From: Chamaelirium japonicum
Taxonomy: Eukaryota; Streptophyta; Magnoliopsida; Liliales; Melanthiaceae
Length of the DNA: 64,000 nt
NCBI GenBank assembly: GCA_947650365.1
Contig: OX393549.1
Location: forward strand, 91,495,033-91,559,032
Direction: 5' to 3'
The notes below the pieces were generated by a model that did no database searches, was not told the origin of the DNA, and was given only the letters and a program-made list of their open reading frames with translations. Both the position numbers and the translations under genes were made by a program. Position 1 is the first letter of the stretch. Every line of letters begins with the position of its first letter. This document shows positions 23,385 through 35,146 of this stretch, piece by piece.

Positions 23385-26300
23385 TTTTTTTCTTTTTTTT
23401 TTCTTCTCTTTTGGGTCTTGACTGATGATCCCCTCTGGACTTGGCTCGCTTTTTCTTCTCGATCTTTGGACCCTCTTCTTTTCTTTTTTTTTTTCAATTT
23501 TCTTGACTTTTCTTCCCTGATTTTGATTGCCTTTTTCTCTTCGGACTTAACTTTTTTTTTTTGACTTCTGGACTTGATCTGTCTTTTCTTCTGGAACTGA
23601 TTGTGCATCTTGATCTGACTTGCACTTTTTGTCTCTTTGCAGGACTCGTCCACTCGAATACTTTCTAAAGGCTGGCTGGATCATTGAGGAGGTCTACCGC
23701 GGGAGTAGAGCGACTGGCGAGGTTGCACCTGGGCAGGCTGAGCGAGGCTGACTGGATCTTCCTCTGGACGACCATGGGTCGCTGGAGGCCTGTGGAGAGA
23801 GCTTTCCTTGGTGGAGACGTAGGCTTGGAGGACATCGAAATGGGCATTCTAGAGTTCAACGAGGAGGAAGACGAAGCCACTAGTATTGACAAGGAGCAGC
23901 CTGTCTTGGTCGTCTTTTGCTTGCCGATCTTGACCTCGGTGACAGCTTCAACAATCTTTCTGGCTTCGTGGAGGTCGCGAAGGATGCGGTCCTTGGCTCG
24001 GGGCTCTTTTCTTCTTCCTTTTTTTTTTGCCTTGACTTGATTTGTTTGTGCCCGTATGCGCGATTGATTTGTGCTTTTCTCCCTTTCTTTCTTCAGGGTC
24101 CGCCGTTATGAGAGCTTTTCGTCGTCTGGATGGATCGTTGATGCGGTCTCCCACGGGAGTACACATTTTCGTTTCCCTTTTGTGCAAGTCTTTTGCCGCC
24201 GTTACAAGAGCTTTCCGACTTCTGGATGGATCGTCGATACGGTCTCCCACGGGAGTACGCATCTTCGCTCCCCTTTTGCGCGAGTCTTCTACCGCCGTAC
24301 TTCGAAGCATGAAGCATGTATCAAAGTTGGACGAGCTCATTCTCACCGATGAGGGATCTTCACGGCAGATCGTTTGACCGAGTCCGGAGTTGCCATTCAG
24401 GAGTCAGTTCCAACGGATGTTTTGGCCGCAGTTTCTTTGTCAGTTCATGTGGCGTCTTTGACAACCATCACGACGATGGTTCAGGAGGCGGTTCCCGTGC
24501 TTGGGTCTTCAGGACAGGATCGCGCCTTGTCTCAGCACTCAGAGGCTTGCCAGCGAAAGTGTAGATCGCAGAGCTTTCTTTCTAAGCTTCTTTTTGATAA
24601 TTGTACTGGAAGTTTATCCAGGTGACGCTTGCACCCTTCCAGGAGGAGGGTCTTGACGCTTTGAGTAGCCGGTGGGTTTCCTGGTGGATAGCTCCTTGTT
24701 TGAGGAGCATATGTGCACCCTTTTGGCGGATAGCTAGGCTCATTACTTGCAACGGGCTTCACTAGAGGAGGACGCTTCCTTGGCGTTGGCAAAGGCCGAG
24801 GAAAAGGGACGTCGACTGGAGGGGCTTCACACGTTTGCTACTGCAGACTTGGTTCGGGTGTAGAAGAAGGTGGAGATTACTCGCGTATTGCTTCAGAAGC
24901 TGAAGTCCCTCCTTGCAAAGCAGCGTGCAAAGTTGGCGACGCGTTGAGCTGGTAGGGCGATCGAGAAGGCTTCCGGAGCGAACCTTGCGAAGCAGCGTGC
25001 AGAGCTGGCGACGCGTCGGAAGCTGACGGCTTCTCTACCCCTGGAGTTGCAGCACGTGTAAGCTACAAGAGGCGAGCCGCTTCGGCGCCTCTAGGACTTC
25101 AACTTGCTACTCATGCGTTGCTTCAGAAGCTGGAGTCCCGTTTGGAGAAAGCTCGATCAACCGAGAAGATTTTTGCAACGGAGCTTGCAAAGCAGCGGGA
25201 GGAACTTACGAAGCGCCGAGAGCTGGTGGTTTCTCATCTTTCGGAGTTGCACCGCGTGGGTGCCTCGAGAGATGAGCTGTGGCAGCGTCGGGAGCTGGTG
25301 GCTTGACGGAGGCTGACGGCTTCTCGATCCCCGGAGTTGGACTTGCATCTTTTCTGGGCTCTTTTTTTTTGAATGGTGGTTTGCTTCTTTTTTTTGGACT
25401 GAACCTTTACATGCTGCCTACGTACCCTACTGAGAGGGATCAAGTCGCACGTAGTTCATTTATTCCTTTTTTTTTATTGCAAGGGGGGTAACCTTGCGCT
25501 AGGCATAGTACCTTTTGAGGGACTTGCCGCTGATAGGCAGATTCGTCACTGGTTTGCAGTTGTCGCCCGTCTTCTTCGCTTCAATATAGTTAGAAGTGAA
25601 GATCTTCTTGATTGGAGTTTTGGTGATTGCTGGAGTTTGACTGGAGCTGATGTCTCGGTGATTTGGAATAATTTGTTTGCCGCGTTTGAAGAGGCGGGCT
25701 TGAATCTTTGTCAGGCGATGTGGTATTGCAGCTGAGGGTAGTGAACCCATATGCACCATGCTTTCTTTGTTGCGACTGGATTTGAACATCAACTCGGTGG
25801 AGTTTTGCCCCCGAGTGTTTTCTGTCTTGATTGCGAGTTGCTCGGAGCTGGTGTACTCAGAAGACTGGGTTGAGCTCGAGGCGTGCAACAGACCATGTAA
25901 CGGTAGTGTCATCTCTTGCAAAGTGATGAAGTTGGCCTCAAAGAATGGTGATGATAGTTTCTTTGCTGGAGTGGAAGGCGATCATCCTGGCTTGCGAAGC
26001 CATTGAGGTGCGAGCCACAGGACTGATGCAGCTTGAGCAGGCAACGGAACATATGGCATTGAGCTTGATCTGAAGTTGATGTGAATTTTCCGTCTTGATG
26101 CTGGCGCTTCTTTGTCTTTGTATACCGTCTGGCCGGAGGATGTCATTGGTTTTGCAAGTGGCGAGATTTTGTCCCTCATAGCTGCTTTGACTTTCTGGGC
26201 TCGTGGAGCTTTTGCTGGAGGAACTTCTGCAACGGGGTCTTCGGCCTGGTGGCACTTGACGTCAGCAAGATGTGTTTTGGCCTCGTTATACAGCTTGTCG

Positions 26301-26623
26301 TTGGCGGCGATGCTTCTCCCCATGCTTTCGATGTTGGTGTCGCTTTCTTTATTGTCTTTCCGGAGCACTTGGTGGACTTCCCTCATGTCGCCGGAGACCT
26401 TGAGGTTTTGATCAACTTCAAGGAAGCGACTGGGAAAGAACTCATGGAGTGTCACCAGCTCTGGGCAAGTTTGCTGGAGAAGATTTTTCGGACTTGTTGG
26501 AGGTACTTTGGATGTCTTTCTTTCTGTAACGTTATTCTTTTCCTTGAAGGTCTTTCTTTCAGGGAGTTTTCTTGTCGTCGGATCTTGCTCGTGGTTGGCC
26601 AGACGTGCTATCCTGTAGCTTGA

Positions 26624-28906
26624 TCATCGTGGCCATTTCCTTCGAGGTACTATAGCCCATGCATTTTTATTAGTCAGATCTTCCTCGCTAGGGTGAAAAA
26701 TTGATGCTGTGATCGAATGCTCCTCTTTGATCGGAAGGACTTGCTCTTTTGGAGGCTCTACTAACTCATTTTCTGATCCCCAGCCGGTTGGCTTGATTTC
26801 TTTCATTGGGATCGAAGGAGGTTTGGAGTAGAAGACATAGAAGTCGAACTTACCTGATGGCTGGCCTAGCAGGCTGACTTCAGGGTCTCTTTGCTCGTTT
26901 CTTGCTTTGAGCACATGCTGGGATGTAGCTTCGTTTGGAAGAGGGAGCGTTTGCACGAGAGACGGTTGCCCCCAAGGCAGTGAGGATTTGACCTTGGGCA
27001 CTGCAGGAGCATACCGTCGTCGTCTTCTTGGAGCTGGTTTTGCCATGGATCTTTTACAGACGATGCACAGCCTTGCTAAAGTGCGTTGTGGAGCAGTTAG
27101 CGCTGGCGGGAAGGAGTTGAAGGTGATTGACGTCATATTTGACTCGACGACATCACCAGAGTTGATCTCGATTATTCCTTGCTTGGCGAGTGCCATGATC
27201 TTATCTTTGAAGACAAAGCACTTCTCGATGGGATGGCTGACCATCCGATGGTACTTGCAGAAGAGCGGATCATTGACTCGATGTGCTTGTTCCGGCCTTT
27301 TTGGTGGCGGAAGCGCGATCATCTTTTCTTGCATCAGCTGATCAAACATAGAGGAAACTTTCGAGTCTGGGAATGGATACTCCTTAGCTTCAAGCTCTTC
27401 GAGAGTCATCCTTGGGGGCCGTTGAGGTTGAGGAGGTGGTATGGCGGCCCCTTTGCCTTTGTCCGGCTTGCCACCAATCTTAAGTGGTTTGGAAGTCGAA
27501 GCAAGGTCGGTGATGTTGACTTGCTTTGATATCGCCGGTTCGTCCTCCTTTTCCACCTTCAGGAAGTCTTTGTCCTTTGAGTCCCCGCGATTTGCTAAGC
27601 TGGGCTCCATGTCGTGAGCTCGAGTTGCCAGTTCTTCGAAGGACCAAGGCTTGATCCCTTTGAGGATGTAGAGCAAGCCCCAGTGCATGCCTTGGGTGCA
27701 CAACTCGATGGCCGAGTCTTCAGACAAGCGATCTCGCGAGTTTAGCGCAAGGTTTCTCCAACGATCGATGTAGTCGATCACCGGCTCATCCTTCCTTTGC
27801 TTGGTAGAAGTAAGCTCGGTCATGCTAACGATGCGCCGAGTACTGTAAAAGCATTTGAGGAACTCCCTCTCTATTTGATCCCAGCTGTCGATGGATCCTG
27901 GAGGAAGATCAACATACCAGTCGAAAGCATTACCTTTGAGGGTGCGATGGAACTGCTTCGCTATCTTGTCGCCGTATGTACCGGCATTGTTGCAAGTTTC
28001 GACAAAGTGGGCATTGTGTTGCCTTGGATTGTCCTTCCCATTAAAGTGCTGGAACTTTGGTGGCTGGAACCCAGCAGGGAAGCGTAATTGTTGGATCCTT
28101 GTGGTGTAAGGTTTTGAGTATGCCGTCGTGATTGGAGGAAGACTACCGCCGTGGGAATGCATCATGTCGGCCACCAATGCTTGTATTTGTTGGGCATTCA
28201 TCATTGCTGCCATCGGAGGTTGCACGGTCACCGAGACTGGCACAGGAGCCGAGGAGAGTACGGGAGTAGTCGCTAGAATTGTCGGAACAACTTCTGCAGG
28301 TGCGGGAGTTGGAGTAGCTGCTAGAGAAGTAGGAGGTTGGCTGAATACCGTAGCATCCCTTGCACTTAGCCTTTGAAGCAAGGTGTTGATGTGATGATCC
28401 TTCTCCTCCATTAGTCGGGTGATTTGCGCCATATGTTCACCCATTTGCATGACTTGGAGCTGGAGAGCGGACGGAGGATGATGACGCAGGACGTCTTGAC
28501 ATTGCATGCCTGCAGTGTCGCCGTCCTTGTCGGAGACGTAGTTGTGCCGACTTGCTTCTGCTTGATGATGAGTATTTGCCCCCTGCAAAGGAGGTGCAAG
28601 GCCTGTTGGAGAACTCGAACGGGTTCGGGGTTGGGGCTGGTCCTCCCCAAATTTCTGGACTTGAATTTTAGGATCGAGGCTTGTTTCTTCATGCACCAAG
28701 GCCTCATTGGCGCTTTGGCGAGCATCTTCGGTAGCAGTTTCTGTCATGAAAAATTCCGCAAGAGTTTGAGTACGCCGAGTGTACACACGTACTACCGGGG
28801 GAACTCCATCCTCCGGGTTTTCTTGGTCGCCGTGTTGGAGTAGTGGAGACTCGGCGATAGGTGAGAGGCCTGTTGGAGCAAACGTATTATCGTTCGTTCC
28901 GGCCAT
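26624..28906 (-). CDS. gag: Gag polyprotein of the gypsy-type element (760 residues, frame looks whole)
   Basis: Structural (capsid) protein of the LTR element. The frame starts 73 bp downstream of the LTR/primer-site junction and stays open for 760 codons. The N-terminal third is low-complexity (Pro/Thr/Gln-rich). Around residues 270-430 comes the retrotransposon gag fold: PPKFQHFNGKDNPRQHNAHF, then KGNAFDWYVDLPPGSIDSW and EREFLKCFYS, a pattern common in plant gypsy gag. Residues around 555-580 hold CKYHRMVSHPIEKCF, the Cys/His string typical of this gypsy branch in place of a classic zinc knuckle. A second, basic Cys pair (CIVCKRSM, then an Arg-rich run) follows. No protease motif is fused behind it. 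An open gag without pol suggests a dependent element that would need enzymes from a relative, which is inference. Confidence 0.88.
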   Translation of the reverse strand: MAGTNDNTFAPTGLSPIAESPLLQHGDQENPEDGVPPVVRVYTRRTQTLAEFFMTETATEDARQSANEALVHEETSLDPKIQVQKFGEDQPQPRTRSSSPTGLAPPLQGANTHHQAEASRHNYVSDKDGDTAGMQCQDVLRHHPPSALQLQVMQMGEHMAQITRLMEEKDHHINTLLQRLSARDATVFSQPPTSLAATPTPAPAEVVPTILATTPVLSSAPVPVSVTVQPPMAAMMNAQQIQALVADMMHSHGGSLPPITTAYSKPYTTRIQQLRFPAGFQPPKFQHFNGKDNPRQHNAHFVETCNNAGTYGDKIAKQFHRTLKGNAFDWYVDLPPGSIDSWDQIEREFLKCFYSTRRIVSMTELTSTKQRKDEPVIDYIDRWRNLALNSRDRLSEDSAIELCTQGMHWGLLYILKGIKPWSFEELATRAHDMEPSLANRGDSKDKDFLKVEKEDEPAISKQVNITDLASTSKPLKIGGKPDKGKGAAIPPPQPQRPPRMTLEELEAKEYPFPDSKVSSMFDQLMQEKMIALPPPKRPEQAHRVNDPLFCKYHRMVSHPIEKCFVFKDKIMALAKQGIIEINSGDVVESNMTSITFNSFPPALTAPQRTLARLCIVCKRSMAKPAPRRRRRYAPAVPKVKSSLPWGQPSLVQTLPLPNEATSQHVLKARNEQRDPEVSLLGQPSGKFDFYVFYSKPPSIPMKEIKPTGWGSENELVEPPKEQVLPIKEEHSITASIFHPSEEDLTNKNAWAIVPRRKWPR

Positions 28907-28978
28907 CGCGAACTTGAAGCAACTCCTTCAAACGTACGGATGAAAGGAGAGGAGGTCCCCCTGGGCGTGCTAGAAATT

Positions 28979-31651
28979 TGTATGCGCAGAAAAAAGATAC
29001 GGGTCGTCTTTATTGCGAGCACACGAAGATTACAGATGCCGGGACCCGGGGAACTCGGGTGTGGCGAGTCCGGGTGCGACGAATATTTGATTAGGAGATT
29101 ATGGAAGAGATCCTCTGGAGGGTCCCTTTGATCCGCGTCTCCACGTGGTATTCGTGCAAGAGCTCTGAAGGGGTTGCCCAAGATAGAGGTCTTTACAGGG
29201 TGAGGGTTTCTTGAGAGGCTAAGGAATATCGGCCGTTGATTTTGTCCCGTCCGTGCTTCGTACTTTCTCGGCTAGGGAGGTTTTGGGCTTCGTTCCTCGG
29301 TCTTCGTGTTTTCCTCGATCCTTGCTCGACCTCAGCGTCCTTGATCGTCGGTTCGCGGCGTCGATCGTGCTTTTGACGTCGGCTTTGGCTTTAGCTTTCG
29401 GCTTTAGCGTTGCTTTGGCGTGGCGCTGGCTTTTGTTTTGCTTTGGCGCTTGCGCTCGAACGTAGGCGGGTAGAGGCTTGCGATGCTTTAGTTCTTCCGG
29501 ACTTCACGTCGTATCGGCTAGAACGTGCGATGCTTTGCTCGTGACCGTCGTAGTTGCTTGGCTTTGGCACGTGTGTTGCTTTGGCGTGGGCTTTACCGGT
29601 GCGTTTGCTTTGGCTTCTTGTGTTGGCTTTGGCTTTAGCTTTGACTCGATCTTCTTCTCGAACGGCGATGGCCACTTCTTCAGAGCTTCTTTATTCTTCC
29701 AGCTTCCTCGACGGTTGTGGCGTCGGCTTGACTTTTCTTCTTCTCCGAGCTTCTTTGGCGTGAGCGGAATCGAAGGTTTCTTTTAAAGATGGCGAGGGTA
29801 GCACCGATCTCCTTGCGATGGTTGTAGCGTTGGCTTTTGTTGATGAAGACGGCGGGGGTAGCACCGATCTCCGTGTGACGGTTGTAGCGTCGGTTTTTGT
29901 TGATGAAGACGGCGAGGGTAGCACCGATCTCCGTGCGACGGTTGTAGTGTCGGCTTTTGGTGATGAAGACGGCAGAGGTAGCACCGACTTCAGGCCTTCT
30001 TCTCCAAGCTTTCTTCTTTGTGCGGGGAGTCGATGCCTTTGTTGAAGACGACGGGTATTATCGGCTTCGATATTCTTCTCCGGCCTTTGCTTATGGCTTC
30101 TTCGGAGTTGATGAAGATCGTTAGAGAAGTCGGGGTGACGACGACTCCAGGTCTTCTTCTCCGGGCTTTCTTCTTCGTGCAAGGAGTCGGAGCTTTGATC
30201 TTCGAGTGCAAGGTCTTCACATTGATGAGGACTTGAAGGGCCAAGTATTCCCGTAGGACGTGCTTGCCGTGCCTCGTGAAGCCTCGGTCTTTAAGCGTTG
30301 GAGCTTCTCTTGCAGAGCCCTTTCATCTTCAGCATTCGACCTGGCGACGGTTGTGGCGTCGGCTTCTTCTCCGGGTGTATTTGGCTTGATCAGAGTTGAA
30401 GGCTTCTTTTGGAGATGGCGGGTGTAGCACCGATTTCTATACGACGGTTGTAGCGTCGGCTTTTATTGATGAAGACGATGGAGATGACACCGATCTTCGT
30501 GCGACGGTTGTAGCGTCGGCTTTTGTTGATGAAGACGGCAAGGGTAGCACCGACTTCAGGCCTTCTTCTCCAAGCTTTCTTCTTCGTGCGAGGAGTCGAC
30601 ACCTTTGTTGAAGACGACGGGGTGTTGTCGGCTTCGATCTTCTTCTCCGGCCTTTGCTTATGGCGTCTTCGAAGTTGATGAAGATCGTTGGAGAAGTCGG
30701 GGTGACGACGACTCCGGGTCTTCTTCTCCAAGCTTTCTTCTTTGTGCAAGGAGTCGAAGCTTTGATCTTCTAGTACAAGATCTTCACGTTGATGAGGACT
30801 TGAAGGGCCAAGTATTCCCGTAGGACGTGCTTGCCATGCCTCATGAAGCCTTCGGTCTTCAAGAGTTGGAGCTCCTTTTTGCAGAGCCTCTTCCTTTTTT
30901 GCTTTCGACCTTTGATGCCTTCCCCCACCCCCTCTATTTATAGGCAAAGGGGGGAGGTTGGGAGAGATATGGCTGAAATCTTTTTGTTTCATCTAATATC
31001 TCCCCCCATAACCATCAAGATGCGGTTAACTTATTTGGGGGAACCAATCTTGATTTGTTTCCCTATTTTTGTGGGGATGGTTATGGGCAAGATGTGACTT
31101 GATCTTTGAAGATACGTCGTCATCTTTGCACCTTCTGATTGCATGGCGACACGACGTCATCTTGTCCATCGGATCGAGGGATCGTCGCGGATCTACAGTT
31201 GTGTAGACGTCTACGCCACCTCCCCCCGCATCGAGGCGGTTAGGATTTTTTCTTTTCTTTTCTTTTCTTTTTCTTTTTCTTTTCTTCCCTTTATGGCCGG
31301 CCACACCTCCCCATAGGGAGGGGGCACAGTTTTCCATAAAGGGGGGGCCGGTGGGCCCCCTTTTTGAGCTTGGGTTTCGGGTCCGGTGGGGCCCGTTTGT
31401 TTTGAGTCTGGTCCGTTTTATTTACGGACCGTTGTGCACGAGCTGAGTTCGCATTCGGGCCGTTGTGTGCGAGCTGAGTTCGCATGCGGGCCGTTGTGTG
31501 CGGGGCGAGTTCGCATGCGGGCCGTTGTGTGCGGGCTGAGTTCGCAGGTGGGCCGTTGTGGGCGGGCCGATTTCGCACACGAGCCATTGTGTGTGGGCCA
31601 GGTTTCGCATGCGGGTCGAGTCCAATCCGTGGGCTAATTTTGGTGCCCACA
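28979..31651 (-). repeat. 5' LTR of the gag-only element
   Basis: 2,673 bp, the upstream LTR in element orientation, hence carrying the element's promoter. It holds the 60-bp array with one unit more than the other LTR (29791-29990), the second block at 30419-30560, and the GGGCCGTTGTGTG array at 31430-31620. A TATA-like CTATTTATAGG on the minus strand lies near 30935-30945, with its equivalent near 20083-20093 in the left LTR. Confidence 0.88.
29791..29990. repeat. 60-bp minisatellite in right LTR, 3.3 units
   Basis: Same unit as at 18999 but one copy more. On the minus strand each unit translates to a 20-residue period (for example GATPAVFINKSRRYNRR), an effect of 60 being divisible by 3. 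Confidence 0.88.
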
Positions 31652-31656
31652 CGTAC

Positions 31657-32379
31657 CGATGCCAATCCCTTGTACTATGGAAATCTTCAGCCCTTAAGAT
31701 GATGCTCGAAGTTTGAGGATCGGATCCCTGCAAAGATTGCACAACCATACAAAGAATATGATGCACAAATACAAAGAAAAAACACCACGAATTTACATGA
31801 AATAATGGACTTGGATTTTTATCAATAGCAAGAAAATACATCAAGCAGTGATCTCTATTTGTCGAACACTGCAAACCCTTCTCTTGCTTCTCTGAATCGT
31901 TACACCCACAAAGTAGAGAATTATCCGTCTGAGAGATACACAAAGGGTATCGAAAGATCATAAAGAGATGAAAACGCTCCGCGAAGGTGCCAAGATAGAC
32001 GCACCGAAGAACCCTATTCTTTTTAAGTGGCAAAACTGAGACCGTACCGGATGTACGTACGTTCTCTCCATGTACATGACTCGCTCTCAAAACTTTACCG
32101 AGAAGAATCACTCTACCGTGGTCATGGTTGCCATGCTTTCACGAGCATCCAAGAGCCCATGGGGAGCACGGCGTCGGCACCCCCCGCGTTCACTCTTCCC
32201 CAAAACTTTTCCTTCATATGTGACGATCTTGAACCCACTGCTATCGATGATTTCCCTTGAATTCCAATCAAGTTACAAGCCTCCTCCCCTTCCCCTTATA
32301 TAGCTAGGGTTAGGATAGGCCGCCATACACTAATTGGAGACCCAAAACCCAAAGCTGCCATATTTCAAACGTTTCTCCC
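31657..32379. other. No recognised gene
   Basis: Host flank of the large LTR element. Minus-strand frames run across it without recognisable domains. The CACCACGAATTTACATGAAA string near 31780 resembles a copia LTR tail on the minus strand, but no partner was found. Confidence 0.3.
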
Positions 32380-33406
32380 CAATCCAAATCCGAAGTCGCA
32401 CATCCAGAAGGCTATCTCCCTTTTGGAAAGACGTAGTCAAGGTAGTTGGGGCCTACAAAGCTGATAGTAAGTTCATCCTTGGAGGCGGGAAGAAAATATC
32501 TTTTTGGGAAGACGTTTGGGTGGGCGATTCTCGTCTCAACTTTCTCTTCCCAGAACGTTACTGCATAGCAATGAATAAGAAGGCCACAATGAGATTTCAA
32601 ACTACTATCCAAGGATTTCAAACTAGAAGGAAACCGGTTTTTAATAGACGAGTTTCTGATGCTCTACATCAAAACTTGCATGACTTGTTGTGAATTATTA
32701 GCTCTTTCTCTTTGTAAGGAGACGCATACTCCATTAGATGGAGACTCACGTCTACAAGCTTCTTCACGGTGAACTCCTTTTATAAGTATATGAATCATGA
32801 TATTCACAATTGCCCTGCAGCAAAGAATCTCTGAAAAGCCAAAGTACCATTGAAGATATGTATTTTTCTGCATCTTGTCTTCAGCAACAAAATCTTAACG
32901 AAGATGAACCTCCAACGACGCAATCATCCAAACCTTATGGATACGAGGTGTGTCCTCTGTAACAATGCGGACGAAATCAACAAAGCACTTGATCTTAGAT
33001 TGTCATCTCTCGAGGGAAATATGGAGCTTCTTTAAGGGACGCCTTGACATTCATTCTCACCCAGTGAATCCGATTTCCCTTAGGTCCGGTTGGCACAAAC
33101 GAAGAATCCCTAGAGACTTGAGGAAGATCTGGAATATCTTCTCCGCAGCGATATGTTGGAACTTATGGCTCGAGCACAATCAAAAGATCTTCAAACGGAA
33201 TTTCTCTTCGGAATCAGAAATTCTAAGCCGTATTTTTTCCACAATTAGGCTTTGGGCTACTAATCTTTTTCCATACATTCACAACCATTTCGTAAACCTT
33301 ACTTCAGTCCCTTTTTTTTTTGGTCCATGTATAGTTTTTTAATTCAATGAACTGGTAGGGGTCTATGCCAAACCTCTCTATAAGATGATTCCTCAGAAAA
33401 AAAAAA
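32380..33406 (+). mobile_element. L1-type LINE ORF2 C-terminal fragment
   Basis: 5'-truncated plant LINE. Frames read, in order: SPFWKDVVKV...FWEDVWVGDSRL (the conserved stretch between reverse transcriptase and zf-RVT), then KAKVPLKICIF followed by CVLCNNADEINKALDL (zf-RVT, partly decayed), then ICWNLWLEHNQKIF and FVNLTSVPFFFGPCIVF ahead of the stop. At least three frame changes and in-frame stops separate these pieces. The 3' end is marked by a short A-run at about 33397-33406. No RNase H follows, so this copy belongs to a different LINE family from that at 1-1155. Confidence 0.82.
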
Positions 33407-33485
33407 CAGAATATCTCGTAACGCAACCCGTGATGCTAGAACCTAGGTCCTGCGTACGATGAATCCATCATGCGCACGATCTCTC

Positions 33486-33808
33486 TGTTGGAAGATTAGT
33501 CCCACCTCGATAACGTAGAGGGGGGAAACGATCCTTATATGTCTGATGGGACCTCATCTCAATACCTGGGTTTTGGGATAGAGAAAATCTCACATGGTAT
33601 CAGAGTCTAACCGTACACTCACTTGTCGGGTGTGGTCCCCACATATCTATCATCCACGTGACAAAAATCATAAAAGATTGGCCTGCATGTGAGGGGGAGT
33701 GTTGGAAGAGTAGTCCCACCTTGATAACGTAGAGGGCGGAAACGATCCTTATATGTACAATGGGACCTCATCTCAATACCTGGGTTTTGGAATAGAGGAA
33801 ATCTCACA
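33486..33808 (+). mobile_element. TRIM (miniature LTR retrotransposon), structurally complete
   Basis: Two 109-bp LTRs, 33486-33594 and 33700-33808, both TGTTGG...CTCACA. The internal 105 bp consist of a primer site TGGTATCAGAGTC (33595-33607, initiator Met tRNA) and a polypurine tract GAGGGGGAG (33691-33699) directly before the second LTR. It codes for nothing and needs enzymes from other copia-type elements. LTRs are about 93% identical by eye (about 8 differences), suggesting roughly 3 million years. The flanking 5-mers do not match, so the target duplication is lost or the ends are recombinant. Confidence 0.92.
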
Positions 33809-34498
33809 CCTGGAATTTACTCGCTCATTTTTCTACCGATGCATGAGCTAAACATCGTACGCACGATCATATCTAGGTATGAGTTTTGCAAGCCAAAAAA
33901 CCAATATTTTTTGTGTGACCCGAGGCTTGACATGGACCGAGTTTTTCTGCAAGATGGCTCTAATATCCCAAGCGTGAGACTTTCATCGTTAGTGGGATGG
34001 GGTGTAATCCGATTCAACCAGGTGTTCAGCCAACCTCGTTATGTGGCACAGCTCCGATCACAGTTGCGGTCAGGACACAACGAACGGCCCTGATCAGGAA
34101 AACATCAGTCGTAAAACACTATGGTTGAATAGCATTTTCCAACCACCCAGTTCTCCACTCAAATCTGGCCATCTGATATGGCGCATGAGCACAGCCGTCG
34201 GTTGCACCCAGCCCTAACCGGCAAATCGTACCCAGCAGCGATTGCCAAGGTAAAGGGACGGCTGCGACGAGGTGACACGTCAGGGTGGCCAGATCCGGAT
34301 GGAAAAAAATATGTGGCTGCATGGCATTGCTCTCAGTAGAAGAAAAGCTAACGAACCTCCGGTGACGGAGCGCCACCGACACTGACAGTCTGACTCCGTT
34401 GGATCTGCCGGCAAAATCCGTCAGAACGCGTACCACTGTTGACCGTACCACACCAAGATAACTAACCCCACCCTATCCAACCTGCCCCACTTTCCTTA
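33809..34498. other. No recognised gene
   Basis: Probable distal upstream region of the glutaredoxin-like gene. No repeats or domains recognised. Confidence 0.35.
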
Positions 34499-34608
34499 GG
34501 GGAGACTTTCAGCACGTCCTGCGCACCATACAGCCGCGGGACCCACGGCTATTGTCGCGGTGGACCCCGCGGTTGTATGGTACGAAGGATGTGCTGAAGA
34601 CCTCCCCC
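34499..34608. repeat. 110-bp foldback flanked by TTA (tiny Tourist-like MITE or hairpin)
   Basis: The arms GGGGAGACTTTCAGCACGTC (34499) and, on the other strand, GGGGGAGGTCTTCAGCACAT pair over about 48 bp with about 85% identity, leaving a loop of about 12 bp. The element is bordered by TTA at 34496-34498 and 34609-34611, the target duplication of PIF/Harbinger (Tourist) elements. It lies about 1 kb upstream of the glutaredoxin-like start codon. A transcript across it would fold into a hairpin of the size of a microRNA precursor, but no expression is shown. Confidence 0.65.
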
Positions 34609-34678
34609 TTACAATGGTCACCTACTCCACTGGAACCAGCAAAATAGACCCGTACCCTCACCTCTTTTGGGTCCCGCA

Positions 34679-34777
34679 CTTTAAATAATCTAATTCGAGT
34701 GGAGATTGGAGAACCCAACGCTCCTTGCGCCGAACGTTTCCTCCACCACCCTCCTTTATTTCTCCCCTCCCTCCTCC

Positions 34778-34819
<42 letters not shown>

Positions 34820-35094
34820 AACGGGGTGGGGTTGGAGCGCATTTCGGCGATTCTCACTCCCCTGAAATCTCGCCGTCGATGTATCAAATTTCTACGGACA
34901 GAGTTCTAGAGAGAGAGAGAGAGAGAGAGAAAGAAACGGGAGGTGTGGGTTCCATCGTTTGACTTCCCCTCCTCACTTGAATTTGGGCTTGGAGTTCTTC
35001 ATGGGCGGCGACTCCTCCTCCTTGTGATGCACCCACGACCCAGTCTCCTCTGCTATCAACACCTCCTCTCCCCTGTTTCTCTTTCCTTCCCTTC

Positions 35095-35146
<52 letters not shown>

